Shown here piece after piece: positions 19,219 to 21,464 of a DNA stretch of 21,464 bases. The notes below the pieces were generated by a model that saw only the letters and a program-made list of their open reading frames with translations, was not told where the DNA came from and searched no databases. Position numbers and translations under genes: made by a program. Location: contig CAMTOL010000011.1 in assembly GCA_947074135.1 (NCBI GenBank), positions 1 to 21,464 of the forward strand, read 5' to 3'. Source of the DNA: an uncultured Rikenellaceae bacterium (lineage in GTDB: Bacteria > Bacteroidota > Bacteroidia > Bacteroidales > Rikenellaceae). How positions within the stretch are numbered: the first letter of the stretch is position 1; every line of letters starts with the position of its first letter.

Positions 19219-19249
19219 TTTGACTTTTAGTGCTTTTCGGTTATCTTTG
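19219..19249 (+). promoter_or_regulatory. Promoter of rsgA and the C11 protease gene
   Basis: TTTG (19219-19222), 19 nt, then TATCTTTG (19242-19249), an exact consensus match. The expected start of transcription is near 19256, about 38 nt before the GTG start codon. Confidence 0.75.
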
Positions 19250-19293
19250 TAGTTGAAATTTGCTATTCAAATAGCTATAACAACATTTGTATT

Positions 19294-20208
19294 GTGAGAG
19301 CATTGGTAATAAAGAGTACTGGTAGTTGGTACACTGTTCTGCCCGATGCCGATTCTGAGAAAGAGTCGGTTCAGGCTCGTCTTCGTGGTTCGCTTAGGTT
19401 GAGTGGGGCAAATTCGACAGCTCCAGTAGTTGTAGGCGATATGGTTGAGTGTGTGCAAAATACAGAAGGTGAGTGGGTTATTGATAGTGTTGAGGAGCGT
19501 AAAAACTACTTGGTAAGAAAAAGTACAAACCTGTCGCGTCAAAAACATATCATTGCCTCCAATATTGACACACTATATATAGTAGTAACTCTTGCATCGC
19601 CACAAACATCGCTCGAATTTATCGACAGGGTATTAGCAGCCGCTGAAGCTTATAGTATTGAGGCCAAAATTGTTGTCAATAAGATTGATATTGCAGAGCC
19701 GAACGACTATTTTCGTGAGATTTATCGCAAGGCAGGTTATCAAATTATGGAGTGTTCGACAGTTACTGGCGATGGTATTGCGGAGTTGAGGGAGGAGGTT
19801 GCTCGGAAATGTGTATTGTTTAGCGGTAATTCTGGGGTGGGTAAATCATCGATTATCAATGCTATAGACTCAACGATTGGAGCTAGGACTGGCGAGATTT
19901 CGTCGTATCACCAAAAAGGGAAGCATACTACAACATTTTCTGAGATTTTTTCGTTTGGTAGTGGAGGATTTCTGATTGATACACCCGGAATTAAAGGTTT
20001 TGGACTTGTAGATATTGCAAAAGAGGAACTTTATCACTACTTTCGTGAAATTATGAAGCACTCTACCCATTGCTCTTTCCATAACTGTACTCATACCCAC
20101 GAACCAAATTGTGCTGTTAGAGATGCGGTGGAGAGCGAGATAATAGCAACTGAACGTTATGATAGCTATTGCAAAATGATGATTACCGACGATGAAAAAT
20201 ACAGATAG
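19294..20208 (+). CDS. rsgA: Ribosome small-subunit GTPase RsgA (YjeQ)
   Basis: This circularly permuted GTPase checks and matures the 30S subunit late in assembly. It has 304 residues. An N-terminal OB-fold (1-70, LVIKSTGSWYTVL, VVVGDMVEC) comes first. The permuted G domain carries NKID (129-132) ahead of GNSGVGKSS (178-186), with T213 in switch I and DTPGIKGFG (229-237). The C-terminal zinc knuckle is C260-x4-C265-x-H267-x5-C273. The start is GTG at 19294: MRALVIKSTGSWY aligns with the usual RsgA N-terminus, and no in-frame ATG lies upstream. Its promoter is divergent from that of the ribosomal proteins, and the C11 protease gene begins 3 nt after its stop. Confidence 0.96.
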   Translation: MRALVIKSTGSWYTVLPDADSEKESVQARLRGSLRLSGANSTAPVVVGDMVECVQNTEGEWVIDSVEERKNYLVRKSTNLSRQKHIIASNIDTLYIVVTLASPQTSLEFIDRVLAAAEAYSIEAKIVVNKIDIAEPNDYFREIYRKAGYQIMECSTVTGDGIAELREEVARKCVLFSGNSGVGKSSIINAIDSTIGARTGEISSYHQKGKHTTTFSEIFSFGSGGFLIDTPGIKGFGLVDIAKEELYHYFREIMKHSTHCSFHNCTHTHEPNCAVRDAVESEIIATERYDSYCKMMITDDEKYR

Positions 20209-20211
20209 AAA

Positions 20212-21399
20212 ATGAAATATTTTTACACATTACTTGTAGTAGTAACTGCTTCGTTATTAATGGCAACAAGTTGTAACAATAAGCCAGACTTAACGCCTTC
20301 CACATCGAGGACGGTGATTATTTATATGGTAGCCAACAATAACCTCTCCTCATATGCGATTAATAATATCAATGAAATGGAGGAGGCTTTTAGTAAGGAG
20401 TATGGAGCTAAGTTGTTGGTGTTTTATAATAAGCGAGGAGGCGTTAGTGAACTTCTAGATGTAACTCGTGATGCTACATCTTCGATAGTGAGTCCTGTTG
20501 TAAAAAGTTATGAAGCAAGCGTTGATCCTTGTTTGCCACAAACTCTTAGTAGAGTTATAGCAGATTGTAGAGCGTATAGTCCAACAGAGCAGTACTCGAT
20601 TGTTTTTTGGTCGCACGCAACAGGTTGGTTGCCACAAGGAATGCACCCTGCGAATGCTCCGCAGAGTGGTAGTAATGATGGTCCCGATTACACTTTCGGC
20701 TCTACAACTAGTTTCCCGACTCAAATGGAGATTAATGCCCTAGCCGCTGCTCTCCCCTCGGATATTATGTTTGAGTATATTCTCTTTGATGCTTGTCATA
20801 TGGGAGCGATTGAGGTTGCTTATGAGCTTAGAAACAATACAAGATACACTATTGGTTCGGCATCAGAGAGTCTTGCGTCAGGGTTTCCTTATGTGTCTTC
20901 GTTAAAGTATATGCTATCTAATAATGTAGTTGGAATAGCTTCTGATTTTTTCAATTATTACAATTCGCAAAAAGGGGTATTTCGTTCTGCGACAATTTCG
21001 GTAGTAGAGAGTTCTAAGTTATCAGCTGTTGCGACGGAGTTGAAGAGTTTGGTTAATGATAGTCCCGTTTCTCTTACCGCAAAACAGCAGTTTGGGAGAT
21101 ATTTGGGTACGTCATCGGATTTTGAAGATTTGATGTGGGATACTCAAGATTTGCTTGTTCGAAGTTGGGGTCAGAGTGCTGCTAACGATTTTTTGTCGGC
21201 TTATTACGATGCGGTTATATACAAGGCCGCAACCCCGATTCTTTTCGAAGGTGATGGCAATGGTTCAATAACTGTTAATGTTTTTAGCGGACTTTCTATC
21301 TATATACCAAAGATTATTCAGCCTCAAGCCCTTAAAATTTATACTAATAATTACGCTTGGGCGCGTGATACCGAACTTTATAAACTAGCAGATTTATGA
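20212..21399 (+). CDS. Clostripain-family (C11) cysteine protease, predicted lipoprotein
   Basis: This 395-residue protein has a lipoprotein signal (MKYFYTLLVVVTASLLMATSC, Cys21 as lipidation site), so it is probably anchored in the inner or outer membrane. The C11 core runs from about 33 (RTVIIYMVANNNLSSYAINNINEM) and carries the catalytic dyad His135 in FWSHATGWLP and Cys195 in LFDACHMGAIEVAYEL. SASESLASGFPY (217-228) is a further family motif. C11 enzymes cleave after arginine or lysine, and the target here is unknown. It is co-directional with rsgA at a 3-nt gap, so both are likely on one mRNA. The C-terminal part (about 290-395) matches the usual C11 tail and ends at an intact TGA. Confidence 0.92.
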   Translation: MKYFYTLLVVVTASLLMATSCNNKPDLTPSTSRTVIIYMVANNNLSSYAINNINEMEEAFSKEYGAKLLVFYNKRGGVSELLDVTRDATSSIVSPVVKSYEASVDPCLPQTLSRVIADCRAYSPTEQYSIVFWSHATGWLPQGMHPANAPQSGSNDGPDYTFGSTTSFPTQMEINALAAALPSDIMFEYILFDACHMGAIEVAYELRNNTRYTIGSASESLASGFPYVSSLKYMLSNNVVGIASDFFNYYNSQKGVFRSATISVVESSKLSAVATELKSLVNDSPVSLTAKQQFGRYLGTSSDFEDLMWDTQDLLVRSWGQSAANDFLSAYYDAVIYKAATPILFEGDGNGSITVNVFSGLSIYIPKIIQPQALKIYTNNYAWARDTELYKLADL

Positions 21400-21455
21400 T
21401 TTATGATTTGAAGCATTGTTGTCTCTTTTAAAGTTAACATATCACAAATCATAAA
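21400..21455. repeat. 11-bp inverted repeat after the C11 protease gene
   Basis: TTTATGATTTG (21400-21410) and CAAATCATAAA (21445-21455) are exact reverse complements 34 nt apart. GATTTAT is also tandemly repeated across the stop codon (21391-21404). There is no T-run on the plus strand, so it is not a standard terminator; it may be part of a repeat continuing past the window. Confidence 0.5.
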
Positions 21456-21464
21456 AAAATTGTA

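Overview
The window is about 21.5 kb of a moderately AT-rich chromosome from a member of the Bacteroidota, most likely order Bacteroidales. Four things support this. Several intergenic regions carry the characteristic promoter TTTG-N18-21-TAnnTTTG. Starts lack clear Shine-Dalgarno sites and have A-rich leaders. The protein families are typical of the group: split MutA/MutB methylmalonyl-CoA mutase, DUF4251, a TlpA-like thioredoxin with an N-terminal DUF4369-like part, PspC proteins with a Bacteroidota N-terminal extension, and a secreted GH2 beta-galactosidase. The gene order rpsF-rpsR-rplI also fits. The standard genetic code is used. I see no transposase, integrase, phage gene, CRISPR array, tRNA or rRNA, so this looks like core chromosome.

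Layout. (1) 1-123: the 5' end of a secreted-protein gene leaving the window on the minus strand. (2) 378-4677: the mutA-mutB operon with a strong promoter, a leader hairpin and a terminator. It makes the adenosylcobalamin-dependent mutase that interconverts succinyl-CoA and methylmalonyl-CoA, as in propionate formation. (3) 4677-6645: a three-gene cassette, PspC protein / PadR repressor / second PspC protein. Its promoter is built into a perfect 16-bp inverted repeat. (4) 6688-7831: a thioredoxin-fold protein ending at a strong bidirectional terminator. (5) 7864-14263, minus strand: der, GH2 beta-galactosidase, an ExbB/TolQ-like proton-channel subunit and an alpha/beta-hydrolase, closely spaced in that transcription order. 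(6) 14264-14868: 605 bp without a gene, packed with short inverted repeats. (7) 14869-15957: meaB, the GTPase chaperone of methylmalonyl-CoA mutase, functionally tied to mutAB. (8) 15954-17884, minus strand: a MATE exporter and a DUF4251 protein whose signal-peptide start appears broken by a one-base deletion. (9) 18005-19130, minus strand: ribosomal proteins S6, S18 and L9. (10) 19294-21399: rsgA, a ribosome-assembly GTPase, followed 3 nt later by a clostripain-family (C11) lipoprotein protease, driven by a promoter divergent from that of rpsF.

No wholly new system is obvious. The most interesting signals are the palindromic operator of the PspC/PadR/PspC cassette, the apparent start-codon frameshift with an overlapping hairpin in the DUF4251 gene, the inverted-repeat cluster upstream of meaB, and an ExbB-like gene with no ExbD partner between two secreted hydrolases. 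All positional claims come from reading the sequence. No database search was run.
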